23,203 bases of DNA from JAAYZM01 sp964510785 (GTDB lineage: Bacteria > Actinomycetota > Actinomycetes > Actinomycetales > Cellulomonadaceae). The notes beneath the pieces are model-generated. The model was not told the origin of the DNA, did not search any database, and worked only from the letters and a program-made list of their open reading frames with translations. The position numbers and the translations under genes are program-made. This document shows positions 8,711-15,805 of the stretch, piece after piece. Positions within the stretch are counted from its first letter, which is position 1. Every line of letters begins with the position of its first letter. The DNA lies in NCBI GenBank assembly GCA_964510785.1, contig CAZECM010000051.1, positions 1 through 23,203 on the forward strand, read 5' to 3'.

Positions 8711-9442
8711 CTAGAGGCCCCCGGCCACGCGCAGGACAGCACCCGTCGTGTAGGCGGCGTCGTTCGAGAGCAGCCATGCGACCGCTCCAGCGACATCTTC
8801 GGGCTGGCCGGCCCTGCCAAGAGGAACACCTGCAGCGACCTGGGCGGGACGGTCCGGGTCGCGGTGGAACTCGGTCCAGATGGTCCCCGGCTCCACGCAG
8901 TTCACCCGAATACCCGAAGAGGCGAGCTCCTTGGCCAGGCCGACGGCGAGCGCTGCGACCCCGGCCTTCGCCGCTGCGTAGTGAACGTAGGTTCCCGGAC
9001 TACCCAAGGTGGAAGCTGCCGAGCCGATGAGGACCAGCGCCCCCCGCGTCGACTCGAGCCAAGGAACCGCGGCTCGACACGTGAGGACGGGACCGAGCAG
9101 GTTGACCTCGATGTCACGGCGCAGATCTGAGGGCTGAAGGGACGCCAGGGGCCCGACGGCGCTGGCTGCCCCGGCATTGGCAACGACTCCCCCGAGCGGC
9201 CCCATCTCGGACGCAGCGGCCATGAAGTCGTCGAGCAACTGCGCGTCTGTGACATCGACGCGAAAAGGGCGGGCGTTGCCCCCGGCGTCGTGGACCTCCC
9301 GGCACACCCGGTCGGCGGCGGCCTGGTCCGACCGGTAGCCGAGTGCGACGTCATAGCCGTCGTGTGCCAGGCGGCGCACCACCGCGGCCCCGATACCGCG
9401 AGAGCCTCCGCTGACCGCGATCACGCTCCGCTGCGTAGCCAT
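8711..9442 (-). CDS. SDR family NAD(P)-dependent oxidoreductase
   Basis: This 243-residue classical short-chain dehydrogenase has cofactor motif SGGSRGIG (11-18), NAG (89-91), Asn114, Ser141, and catalytic Tyr155-x3-Lys159 in YVHYAAAK. The C-terminal PEDVAGAVAWLLSNDAAYTTGAVLRVAGG is typical of the glucose 1-dehydrogenase/FabG-like group. Tyr36-Arg37 after strand 2 suggests NADP preference (inference). The ATG at 9442 is preceded by GGGAG at about 9-nt spacing. The gene is not closely linked to the TetR unit (113-bp gap) and appears to have its own promoter region with a palindrome. Confidence 0.92.
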   Translation of the reverse strand: MATQRSVIAVSGGSRGIGAAVVRRLAHDGYDVALGYRSDQAAADRVCREVHDAGGNARPFRVDVTDAQLLDDFMAAASEMGPLGGVVANAGAASAVGPLASLQPSDLRRDIEVNLLGPVLTCRAAVPWLESTRGALVLIGSAASTLGSPGTYVHYAAAKAGVAALAVGLAKELASSGIRVNCVEPGTIWTEFHRDPDRPAQVAAGVPLGRAGQPEDVAGAVAWLLSNDAAYTTGAVLRVAGGL

Positions 9443-9460
9443 TCGTCGAGTCTCCCAGAC

Positions 9461-9472
9461 CCCAGAGCTGGG
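9461..9472. promoter_or_regulatory. Short palindrome upstream of the SDR gene
   Basis: CCCAG-AG-CTGGG is a perfect 5+2+5 inverted repeat about 20 bp upstream of the SDR start. It is a possible operator, but short enough to occur by chance in GC-rich DNA. Confidence 0.3.
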
Positions 9473-9575
9473 TGAGGTCCGTCGATCCTGGGCGCTGCGG
9501 CGTGCCTGCCTGGCACCTTCAGCGTCGTGTCAGGTCGATCGGTCATGGCACGTATGGGCCCGCGCCGGGCCGCCT

Positions 9576-9625
9576 CACCCGCGTCAGCCGATCTGTTCGG
9601 CGAGGGCGACGATGATGCCCGCGGG
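9576..9625. repeat. 50-bp VOC gene-end repeat, copy 1
   Basis: This segment covers the last 13 codons, stop and 8 bp beyond of the VOC gene. It matches 18668-18717 at 48 of 50 positions in the same orientation. Confidence 0.9.
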
Positions 9626-9946
9626 GCCGCGGAGGTAGCAGAGCCGGTACGTGGCCTCGTACTGCGTCACTTCGCCGAGGAGCTCGGCGCCATGAGGACC
9701 CAGCCGCGCGATCGTGTCGTCGATGTCGTCGACGGCGAACATGACGCGGTGCAAGCCCAGGGTGTTGGGCGGAGTGTTCTCGGGCTCGGTGCGAGCGGGC
9801 GCGGGATGGCGGTACTTGGTCAGCTCCCGCCTTGAGTGGCCGTCCGGCGTCCGCACCATCGCGATGTCGCTGCGTACCCCGTCGAGCCCGGTCACGTTGG
9901 TCAACGGCTGCCGCGCCCACCGCTCTTCACGCCTGACCCGCGGCAA
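9584..9946 (-). pseudogene. VOC/glyoxalase-family gene lacking its 5' end
   Basis: The frame encodes the C-terminal two thirds of a VOC (glyoxalase/bleomycin-resistance) protein: TGLDGVRSDIAMVRTPDG, then RELTKYRHPAP, then the second beta-alpha-beta unit LGLHRVMFAVDDIDDTIARLG, ending IIVALAEQIG. The first beta-alpha-beta unit that normally begins this family (about 40-45 residues with a metal ligand) is missing. The only upstream start is a TTG at 9946 that lies inside the end of the adjacent regulator gene, and the residues it encodes (PRVRREERWARQPL) do not resemble the family. It is therefore probably a remnant created when the regulator gene was joined here. Its last 13 codons recur near 18676. 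Confidence 0.8.
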
Positions 9947-10802
9947 CGCTCGCGTGGCCTTCGCGCAGTCCCTGCGCTCCGGTGGCGGACAGCAGCTGCA
10001 ACTTGCCGTGGCTCTCGCTGCCGGGAATCGCCGTGTAGACGAGAAGCGAGTGCGACTGGTTGGGGTCGAGCAGCGTCTGGCAGGTCAGCTCCAGCGCGCC
10101 GAGCTCAGGATGGACGAAGTGCTTCACCTCGTGCGGGCGGACGCCGACCTCGTGGTCGTTCCACACCTCCCGGAACTCCTCGCTCTGAGCGACGAGCAGC
10201 TCGGCGAGGTGCGCGGCCCGTGAGCCGGGACCCCGCAGCGTGGCCACATGGCGCAGACCGGAGGCGAACATGCGGGTCAGGAACGGGTGGTCGTCGGGCG
10301 CATAGAGCCGTCGTGTGGCGGGGTCGGTGAACCATCGGTAGCCGATGCTGCGGGCCGGCCCGCTGTAGGTCGTCAGGTCGCCGGTGAGCGCGACGCCGAG
10401 CGCGGTCTGTCGCAGCGTCTCGCCGAGCTCGGTGACGATCTCCGCCGGGGTGTCGTGCAGTCGGTCGAAGATGCGCAGCAACCCGGGTCCGATGTGCTCG
10501 CTGACCGCGCCTCGCGGAGGCGGGTTGTGCCCCGCGAGCCGGAACAGGTGGTCGCGCTCGTCGAGGGACAGGTGGAGTCCTTGCGCGATCGAGGCGATCA
10601 TCTGCTCGGACGGCTGTGGGCCACGCTCCCGCTCGAGCCGCGAGTAGTAGTCGGTCGACATGTGGCAGAGCGAGGCCACCTCCTCCCGCCGGAGCCCGCT
10701 CGTCCTGCGGCGTTGTCCGCGTGGCAGGCCGACGTCCTCGGGCTGGAGCGACTCCCGGCGACGGCGGAGGAACTCCGCGAGCCCGGTCCGGTCGATCACC
10801 AT
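9927..10802 (-). CDS. XRE/MmyB-like helix-turn-helix regulator
   Basis: This 291-residue regulator has an N-terminal HTH of the MmyB-like type. LAEFLRRRRESLQPEDVGLP is followed by the hallmark GLRREEVASLCHMSTDYYSRLERERG. A C-terminal PAS-like ligand-binding domain includes YRWFTDPATRRLYAP, LVAQSEEFREVWNDHEVGVR and VKHFVHPELGALELTCQTL. Some members bind fatty acids, while most have unknown ligands (family knowledge). The start at 10802 is set by an excellent AAGGAGGT Shine-Dalgarno 5 nt upstream. The frame open upstream of it has no homology. It is divergent from the SDR gene at 10989, an arrangement that usually means the regulator controls that SDR. Its 3' end abuts the truncated VOC gene. 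Confidence 0.93.
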   Translation of the reverse strand: MVIDRTGLAEFLRRRRESLQPEDVGLPRGQRRRTSGLRREEVASLCHMSTDYYSRLERERGPQPSEQMIASIAQGLHLSLDERDHLFRLAGHNPPPRGAVSEHIGPGLLRIFDRLHDTPAEIVTELGETLRQTALGVALTGDLTTYSGPARSIGYRWFTDPATRRLYAPDDHPFLTRMFASGLRHVATLRGPGSRAAHLAELLVAQSEEFREVWNDHEVGVRPHEVKHFVHPELGALELTCQTLLDPNQSHSLLVYTAIPGSESHGKLQLLSATGAQGLREGHASVAAGQA

Positions 10803-10833
10803 GCATACCTCCTTCGACGTCGTCCCAGTTCTA

Positions 10834-10849
10834 CCGGACGCATGTCCGG
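10834..10849. promoter_or_regulatory. Palindrome in the divergent regulator/SDR promoter region
   Basis: CCGGAC-GCAT-GTCCGG is a perfect 6+4+6 inverted repeat, 31 bp upstream of the regulator start and 140 bp before the SDR. It is a candidate operator for the MmyB-like regulator. Confidence 0.55.
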
Positions 10850-10988
10850 GCATCCACGGCCTGCCGGTCCCCCTCTCGCGACGCCGGCCAGACCCAGGGA
10901 CTCCCGATCCGTGGATAGACCGGCCCTTCATCAGTCCGCTGTACTGCACGACCGTGGGGGCAACCACACGACCTCCAGGAGTGAGCAC

Positions 10989-11930
10989 ATGCCTCGCAAG
11001 ACCATCGACATCATCGTCCCCGACCTCTCCGGCCAACGCGCCGTCGTCACCGGAGCGAGCGACGGCATCGGGCTCGGGATCGCCACGAGGCTCGCCGCCG
11101 CCGGGGCCGAGGTGCTGCTGCCCGTCCGGAACTCCCGCAAGGGCGAGGCAGCCGTCGCCAAGATCAGGCACGCGGCACCGCACGCGGACGTGTCGCTCCA
11201 CGAGCTCGACCTGTCCTCGCTCGACTCGGTCGTCGCCCTCGGCGAGAGGCTGCGGGAGGACGGCCGCCCGATCCACCTCCTCATCAACAACGCGGGTGTC
11301 ATGACGCCCCCCGACCGGCAGACCACCGCCGACGGGATCGAGCTCCAGCTCGGCACCAACCACCTCGGCCACGTCGCCCTCGTGGCTAGCCTGCTGCCGC
11401 TGCTACGCGCCGGCCATGCGCACGTGACCTCGCAGGTCAGCGTCGCGGCGAACAGCGGCGCCATCAACTGGGACGACCTGAACTGGGAACGCTCGTACGA
11501 CGGCATGGGCGCCTACCGCCAGTCGAAGATCGCGCTCGGGCTCTTCGGCCTCGAGCTCGACCGCCGCAGCGAGGCAGGTGGCTGGGGCATCACGAGCAAC
11601 CTCTCCCACCCCGGGATCGCTCCGACGAGCCTGCTCGCCGCCCGCCCCGAGCTCGGCCGCGACGGTGACACCGGTGGACGAAGGCTCATCGGCGCCCTGT
11701 CGAGGCAAGGAATCCTCGTCGGCACCGTCGAGAGCGCGGGACTTCCCGCCCTGTATGCCGCGACCTCTCCCGACGCCAGGCGTGGCGGGTTCTACGGGCC
11801 ACGCGGCCCGGGGCACATGGGCGGTGCTCCCGGGGAGCAGAAGCTCTACTCCCGCCTCCGCAGCGCCGAGGATGCCCGACGCCTCTGGCAGGTGTCCGAA
11901 GAACTGACGAAGGTGCCGTTCGCTGCGTGA
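10989..11930 (+). CDS. SDR family oxidoreductase (retinol dehydrogenase/WWOX-like)
   Basis: This 313-residue short-chain dehydrogenase has TGASDGIG (21-28) for cofactor binding, Arg47 after strand 2 (NADP-type), NNAG (100-103), TNHLGH with Asn124, Ser151, and the catalytic Tyr176-x3-Lys180 in AYRQSKIALG. The long C-terminus with NLSHPGIAPTSL and the FYGPRGPGHMGG segment is typical of the group annotated as SDR near MmyB-like regulators. CAGGAG 7 nt upstream supports ATG 10989; a much longer frame reaching back to 10248 is only the shadow of the regulator. It is divergently transcribed from the regulator that probably controls it. Physiological substrate is unknown. Confidence 0.93.
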   Translation: MPRKTIDIIVPDLSGQRAVVTGASDGIGLGIATRLAAAGAEVLLPVRNSRKGEAAVAKIRHAAPHADVSLHELDLSSLDSVVALGERLREDGRPIHLLINNAGVMTPPDRQTTADGIELQLGTNHLGHVALVASLLPLLRAGHAHVTSQVSVAANSGAINWDDLNWERSYDGMGAYRQSKIALGLFGLELDRRSEAGGWGITSNLSHPGIAPTSLLAARPELGRDGDTGGRRLIGALSRQGILVGTVESAGLPALYAATSPDARRGGFYGPRGPGHMGGAPGEQKLYSRLRSAEDARRLWQVSEELTKVPFAA

Positions 11931-11974
11931 CGTGCGCAGGCGGTCCTGCCCGCCTTGATGTCACACCCTGTCCG

Positions 11975-11980
11975 TAGCGT
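11975..11980 (+). promoter_or_regulatory. -10 box of the epoxide hydrolase gene, probable leaderless promoter
   Basis: TAGCGT is followed by 7 nt and then ATG 11988, with no Shine-Dalgarno sequence. TTGATG at 11955-11960 could be a -35, but its 14-bp spacing is short. Confidence 0.5.
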
Positions 11981-11987
11981 TGGCGAC

Positions 11988-13076
11988 ATGCAGCCCTTCG
12001 AGATCCAGGTGCCCGACGACGTCCTCGACGACCTGCGCCGGCGCCTCGACGCAGCGATCCTCCCCGAGCAGTCGCCGGGAACGGACTGGTCGCGCGGCAT
12101 CCCCACGAACGCGCTCCGTAGCCTCCTCGACCGCTGGCGCGGCGGCTACGACTGGCGCGCGGTCGAGGCGCGCCTCAACGGCTACCCGCAGTTCACGGCC
12201 GAGATCCAGGGCACGGACATCCACTTCGTGCACGTGCGGGGCGAGCATCCGGAACGCCCACCGGTGATCCTCACGCACGGCTGGCCGTACTCGTTCGCCT
12301 CGATGCTGCCGCTCGTGGACGCGCTCGCCGGGGAGCTCGACGTCGTCGTCCCCTCCCTGCCGGGCTACGGGTACTCCGCGCCGCTCCCCGAACCGTTCTC
12401 CTCGCGCGCCGTCGCGCAGCACTGGCACTCACTCATGACGGACGTGCTCGGGTACGGGCGATACCTCGTCTACGGGGAGGACGTCGGCGCACCGGTCAGC
12501 GACTGGCTCGCCGGCGCCTACCCGCACGCGGTGGCCGGGGTCGTCGCGACCCACGCGTCCTTCTCCGCCCGCGGGCGCCCGGGCGTCGAGCTGACAGAGG
12601 AGGAGCGGAACTTCCTCGACTCCGTGAACGTGTGGCAGGAGTCCGGCTATGCGCATCAGCAGGCGAGCCGACCGGACACCCTCGCCGCTGCACTGGCCGA
12701 CTCACCAAGCGGGCTGCTCGCGTGGATCGCGGAGAAGATCGCTGCCTGGAGCGACGGCGAACGGCTCGAGAGCTTCGACGCCGACGACGTCCTGACGAAC
12801 GTGATGCTCTACTGGGTGACACGTTCGATCGGGACGAGCTTTCGCCCCTACAACGAGCTGGCGGACGACGACGACCAGCACCCGCTCATCACGGTCCCGG
12901 CGTCCGTCCTGATCCAGACGCACGAGCGCACCTACCCGCGCTCGCTGGCCGAGAAGACCTACCTCGACATCCGCACCTTCGACCGTCTCGAGCGCGGGGG
13001 CCACTTCGCCGCGTGGGAAGCGCCCGACGACGTGGCCCGAGCGATCCTGGACCTCGAGCGCCAGGTGCGGAGCTGA
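11988..13076 (+). CDS. Epoxide hydrolase family protein (alpha/beta hydrolase with EHN domain)
   Basis: This is a 362-residue protein. An EHN domain covers about residues 1-95 (FEIQVPDDVLDDLRRRL, then DWRAVEARLNGYPQFTAEIQG). It is followed by an alpha/beta hydrolase core with oxyanion motif HGWP (97-100), SLPGYGYS, nucleophile Asp165 in YGEDVGA (usually GGDWGA), lid Tyr in FRPYNE, and catalytic His339 in GGHFAAWE. Such enzymes hydrolyse epoxides to diols through a covalent aspartyl ester. The missing Trp next to the nucleophile is a modest deviation, and the catalytic set is otherwise complete. ATG 11988 is preferred over earlier in-frame ATGs because homology starts there and TAGCGT lies 7 nt upstream. 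It is convergent with the next regulator gene. Confidence 0.93.
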   Translation: MQPFEIQVPDDVLDDLRRRLDAAILPEQSPGTDWSRGIPTNALRSLLDRWRGGYDWRAVEARLNGYPQFTAEIQGTDIHFVHVRGEHPERPPVILTHGWPYSFASMLPLVDALAGELDVVVPSLPGYGYSAPLPEPFSSRAVAQHWHSLMTDVLGYGRYLVYGEDVGAPVSDWLAGAYPHAVAGVVATHASFSARGRPGVELTEEERNFLDSVNVWQESGYAHQQASRPDTLAAALADSPSGLLAWIAEKIAAWSDGERLESFDADDVLTNVMLYWVTRSIGTSFRPYNELADDDDQHPLITVPASVLIQTHERTYPRSLAEKTYLDIRTFDRLERGGHFAAWEAPDDVARAILDLERQVRS

Positions 13077-13117
13077 CGGCGGCGCGGGCCGCACCGCGGC
13101 GCTGAAGGTGCGCCAGG

Positions 13118-14065
13118 TCAGGCCACGTCAGGGGCGCCCGCGCCGGGCGGGCCGGCGAGGTCGAGGTGCCCGACGGCGTCCGCGGTGGCCGGGATCGCTT
13201 CGGCAGCCCACGCGGCGAGCAGGGTGAGGCCGTCGTGGGAGGGCGAGCCTGGCGCCGCGGTGTAGACGTTGAGCTGCAGACCGGGATCACCGGGCAGCAC
13301 GAGAGCCTCGAAGTCGAGCTCGAGTGCACCCACGGCCGGATGATGGAACGTCTTGGTCCCCGACCGGTGGTAGCGCACGTCGTGGTTGGCCCACAGGCGC
13401 CGGAACTCCTCGCTGCGCGTGGACAGCTCCCCGATCAGGTTCACCAGTGCTGTGTCGTACGGGTTGCGGCCCGCCTCGGCGCGCAGGAGCGCGACACCAT
13501 CACGGCCGATCCGTGCGAACTGGTCACCCCAGAACTTCTCCGCGGCTTCGGGGTCGAGGAACTGGAACCGCGCGGTGTTGACCACGGGATAGCCCGACCG
13601 GGCCGCGAAGTCGTACAGCGGCGCGTAGAGCGCGCGCCCCAGCGTGTTCGCACCGAGCACGTCGAGCCGCCCGTTGCGCACGAACGCGGGCGCCGACTCC
13701 ATCGAATCGAGCACTCGTTGCACCACCGGGCGCAGTACCGGGTTGGAGCCACGGCGCGCACGCGACCTGGCGGCACCGCCCGCGTTCGCGGCGCGCGCGA
13801 GGTCGAAGAGGTGACCACGCTCCGCCTCGTCGAGCTGCAGCGCCTCCGCGAGCGCGTGCAGCACTTCCTCGGACACTCCGCGCAGGTTGCCCCGCTCGAG
13901 CCGGACGTAGTAGTCGACGCTCACCCCGGCGAGCATCGCCACCTCCTCGCGGCGCAGTCCCGGCACGCGCCGGTTCCCGCCGTAGGCCGGCAGCCCGGCC
14001 TTGTCCGGGGTGAGTCGAGCACGCCGTGTGGCGAGGAACTCACGAGCCTCAGCTCTCATGTTCAT
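13118..14065 (-). CDS. XRE/MmyB-like helix-turn-helix regulator
   Basis: This 315-residue regulator has the same architecture as the one at 9927-10802 but is clearly divergent from it. The HTH segment is GLRREEVAMLAGVSVDYYVRLERGN, and the MmyB-like ligand-binding domain includes VLGANTLGRALYAPLYDF, FWGDQFARIGRDGVALLRAEAG, STRSEEFRRLWANHDVRYH and KTFHHPAVGALELDFEAL. ATG 14065 lies 6 nt after a TAGCGT -10 box on the minus strand, and a second ATG is two codons inside. It is divergent from the aldo-keto reductase gene at 14200 and convergent with the epoxide hydrolase. The divergent neighbour is the likely target (inference). Confidence 0.94.
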   Translation of the reverse strand: MNMRAEAREFLATRRARLTPDKAGLPAYGGNRRVPGLRREEVAMLAGVSVDYYVRLERGNLRGVSEEVLHALAEALQLDEAERGHLFDLARAANAGGAARSRARRGSNPVLRPVVQRVLDSMESAPAFVRNGRLDVLGANTLGRALYAPLYDFAARSGYPVVNTARFQFLDPEAAEKFWGDQFARIGRDGVALLRAEAGRNPYDTALVNLIGELSTRSEEFRRLWANHDVRYHRSGTKTFHHPAVGALELDFEALVLPGDPGLQLNVYTAAPGSPSHDGLTLLAAWAAEAIPATADAVGHLDLAGPPGAGAPDVA

Positions 14066-14071
14066 GACCCC

Positions 14072-14077
14072 ACGCTA
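14072..14077 (-). promoter_or_regulatory. -10 box of the second MmyB-like regulator, probable leaderless promoter
   Basis: The minus strand reads TAGCGT, then 6 nt, then ATG 14065. It is identical to the -10 box of the divergent aldo-keto reductase gene. Confidence 0.55.
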
Positions 14078-14100
14078 CGACCAGCGCGCCGACGGAGGGA

Positions 14101-14163
14101 GGCACTGCCACAACCCCTCCGGCGGGCGAACGGGGCACTGGCCAACGGGGTACCAGCAGTGCC
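14101..14163. promoter_or_regulatory. GGCACTG half-sites in the divergent promoter region
   Basis: GGCACTG occurs at 14101-14107 and 14134-14140, and its inverse CAGTGCC at 14157-14163. The last two form an inverted pair with a 16-bp spacer that ends 23 bp before the AKR -10 box. They are candidate binding sites for the divergent MmyB-like regulator. Confidence 0.45.
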
Positions 14164-14186
14164 TGCCACATCGCGGCGAACGTTCC

Positions 14187-14192
14187 TAGCGT
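14187..14192 (+). promoter_or_regulatory. -10 box of the AKR gene, probable leaderless promoter
   Basis: TAGCGT is followed by 7 nt and then ATG 14200, with no Shine-Dalgarno sequence. Confidence 0.55.
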
Positions 14193-14199
14193 TGATGCC

Positions 14200-15099
14200 A
14201 TGACGACAGACTCCATCCCGACGCTGACCCTCAACAACGGCGTGCAGCTGCCCGCCCTCGGCTTCGGTGTGTTCCAGACGCCCGCCGAGGAGACGGTCAC
14301 CTCGGTCACGTCCGCGCTGCAGTCCGGGTACCGCCACATCGACACCGCCGCCGCGTACGGCAACGAGCGTCAGGTGGGCGAAGCGATCACACGCTCCGGT
14401 GTGGACCGCGCGGAGGTGTTCGTCGAGACGAAGGTGTGGATCAGCGACTACGGGTACGACGCGACGCTGCACGCGTTCGACAAGGGCGCCGCCAAGCTCG
14501 GCGTCGAGCAGCTCGACCTGCTGATCCTCCACCAGCCGCTGCCCTCCCGCTTCGACCTGACGATCGAGGCGTACCGGGCGCTCGAGAAGCTCCTGGCGGA
14601 CGGCAAGGTCCGCGCGATCGGGGTGAGCAACTTCATGCCCGAGCACCTCGAGCCGCTCCTGGCGCAGACCGACGTGGTCCCTGCGGTCAACCAGATCGAG
14701 CTGCACCCCTACTTCCAGCAGAAGGAGCTGCAGGCCCTGCACGCGAGCCACGGCATCCTGACGCAGGCGTGGTCGCCCATCGGCGGGATCACGTTCTACC
14801 GCGGGGACGACGGCGAACAGCGCAGCACGCTGCAGGACCCGGTGATCAACGAGATCGGCGGGGCCTACGGCAAGTCACCCGCCCAGGTCATGCTGCGCTG
14901 GCACCTGCAGGCGGGCCGCTCGGCGATCCCCAAGTCCGTCACGCCGGCGCGGATCGCCGAGAACTTCGACGTCGCCGGTTTCGAGCTGACCGCTGCCGAG
15001 ATCGCACGGATCGACGCCCTGGACACCGGCTCGCGAGGCGGTCCCGAGCCCGCAGACATCACGCTCGAGAACTTCGGCATGCCGATCCCCGAGGCCTGA
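14200..15099 (+). CDS. Aldo/keto reductase (2,5-diketo-D-gluconate reductase-like)
   Basis: This 299-residue (alpha/beta)8 NADPH-dependent reductase has the full catalytic tetrad: Asp48 and Tyr53 in IDTAAAYGNE, Lys78 in VETKVW, and His111 in LLILHQP. The cofactor segment IPKSVTPARIAENFDV near the C-terminus is the signature K-S-x-x-x-x-R-I-x-E-N of AKR families. The start motif IPTLTLNNGVQLPALGFGVFQ is typical of DkgA/YvgN-like enzymes that reduce small aldehydes and methylglyoxal. It is divergent from an MmyB-like regulator. A truncated IS3 element begins about 20 bp after its stop, so the gene itself is intact. Confidence 0.95.
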   Translation: MTTDSIPTLTLNNGVQLPALGFGVFQTPAEETVTSVTSALQSGYRHIDTAAAYGNERQVGEAITRSGVDRAEVFVETKVWISDYGYDATLHAFDKGAAKLGVEQLDLLILHQPLPSRFDLTIEAYRALEKLLADGKVRAIGVSNFMPEHLEPLLAQTDVVPAVNQIELHPYFQQKELQALHASHGILTQAWSPIGGITFYRGDDGEQRSTLQDPVINEIGGAYGKSPAQVMLRWHLQAGRSAIPKSVTPARIAENFDVAGFELTAAEIARIDALDTGSRGGPEPADITLENFGMPIPEA

Positions 15100-15119
15100 G
15101 TCTCGGCGCCGACACCCAG

Positions 15120-15361
15120 CACGCCAACAGACGCCAGACCTTGCGGGCGCCACTGATCCCACGCCCGAGCTTGCGGTCCCAGAACACCCGCTCGATCTCG
15201 ACGACCAGCTCCGCGTCCCGCAACGCTCGCGCCGAAGCGGGTCGCTTCTTGAACGCGTAGTAGCCCGACGGGGCGATCGGCACGCCGTGCTCAGTGAGCA
15301 CCCGGCAGATCGGCTCGACCCCGAACCGGTCACGAAACTCGTCGATGAACTGAACTACCAC
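15120..15361 (-). pseudogene. IS3-family transposase OrfB, 3'-truncated
   Basis: About 79 residues of an IS3 OrfB remain: QFIDEFRDRFGVEPICRVL, the HTH-like segment IAPSGYYAFKKRPAS, and GRGISGARKVWRLL, which in full-length proteins continues to the DDE catalytic core. After RKVWRLL the reading leaves the family and runs into the neighbouring intergenic DNA, with a stop at 15059. OrfB overlaps the end of OrfA by a few bases, the usual arrangement for producing an OrfAB fusion by frameshift. Confidence 0.9.
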
Positions 15362-15690
15362 GGCAGTCGCGGGTCGAGCTCCCGCGCGAAGAACGAGGAC
15401 GCCGCCAACAAGATCTCGTTCGCCCGCTTGAGCTCACGCACCTCAGCCTCCAGCGCCTTGATGCGCGCCGCTTCGCTCGTCGTGATCCCAGGCCGCTGGC
15501 CAGCGTCGATGGCCGCCTGACGACACCAGCCCCGCAGCGTGTCGGGCTTCACCCCCACACGCTGCCCGATCCGGACCACCGCCGCAGTCAACGACAGCCC
15601 AGGATCCTCCCGCCTTGCCTCCTGCACGAGCCGCATCGCCCGCTCCCGCAACTCCTGCGGATACTTCCTCGGTGCTGCCATGATCATCAT
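15355..15690 (-). CDS. IS3-family transposase OrfA
   Basis: This is a 111-residue protein (108 if ATG 15681 is used). Its HTH domain PRKYPQELRERAMRLVQEA, followed by GVKPDTLRGWCRQAAID, precedes a leucine-zipper-like segment ARIKALEAEVRELKRANEIL typical of IS3 OrfA. It appears complete but lacks a functional OrfB partner here. Confidence 0.92.
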   Translation of the reverse strand: MMIMAAPRKYPQELRERAMRLVQEARREDPGLSLTAAVVRIGQRVGVKPDTLRGWCRQAAIDAGQRPGITTSEAARIKALEAEVRELKRANEILLAASSFFARELDPRLPW

Positions 15691-15744
15691 CCTCTCGGGG
15701 AATCAGACCCTCCACGAAACCCGGGGCGATTCAAACACCCAGCA

Positions 15745-15767
15745 CACCAGCACCAGCACCAGCACCC
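15745..15767. repeat. CACCAG short tandem repeat
   Basis: Three perfect CACCAG units and a partial fourth lie between the IS3 terminus and the alcohol dehydrogenase start. A TTCGTACGAA palindrome follows at 15770-15779. Confidence 0.6.
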
Positions 15768-15805
15768 ACTTCGTACGAACGACCCCACGAAGGGATCGCT
15801 TCGCC

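Larger units (their letters stand above)
15120..15733 (-). mobile_element. Truncated IS3-family insertion sequence
   Basis: The upstream terminus appears at 15733, where the minus strand begins TGAATCGCCCCGGGTTTCG, a typical start of an IS3-family inverted repeat. OrfA is complete. OrfB is cut after about 79 codons at roughly 15120-15125, just past the AKR stop, and the DDE region and right inverted repeat are gone. No matching right end or target-site duplication is visible, so the copy cannot move on its own. Confidence 0.88.

Noticed and set aside
10248..10988. Long N-terminal extension of the SDR on the plus strand
   Set aside because: It is antisense to the MmyB-like regulator. The SDR homology and a CAGGAG site start at 10989.
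13077..13117. GC-rich hairpin between the convergent epoxide hydrolase and regulator genes
   Set aside because: The possible stem has a bulge and no U-run, and similar structures arise by chance at this GC content.
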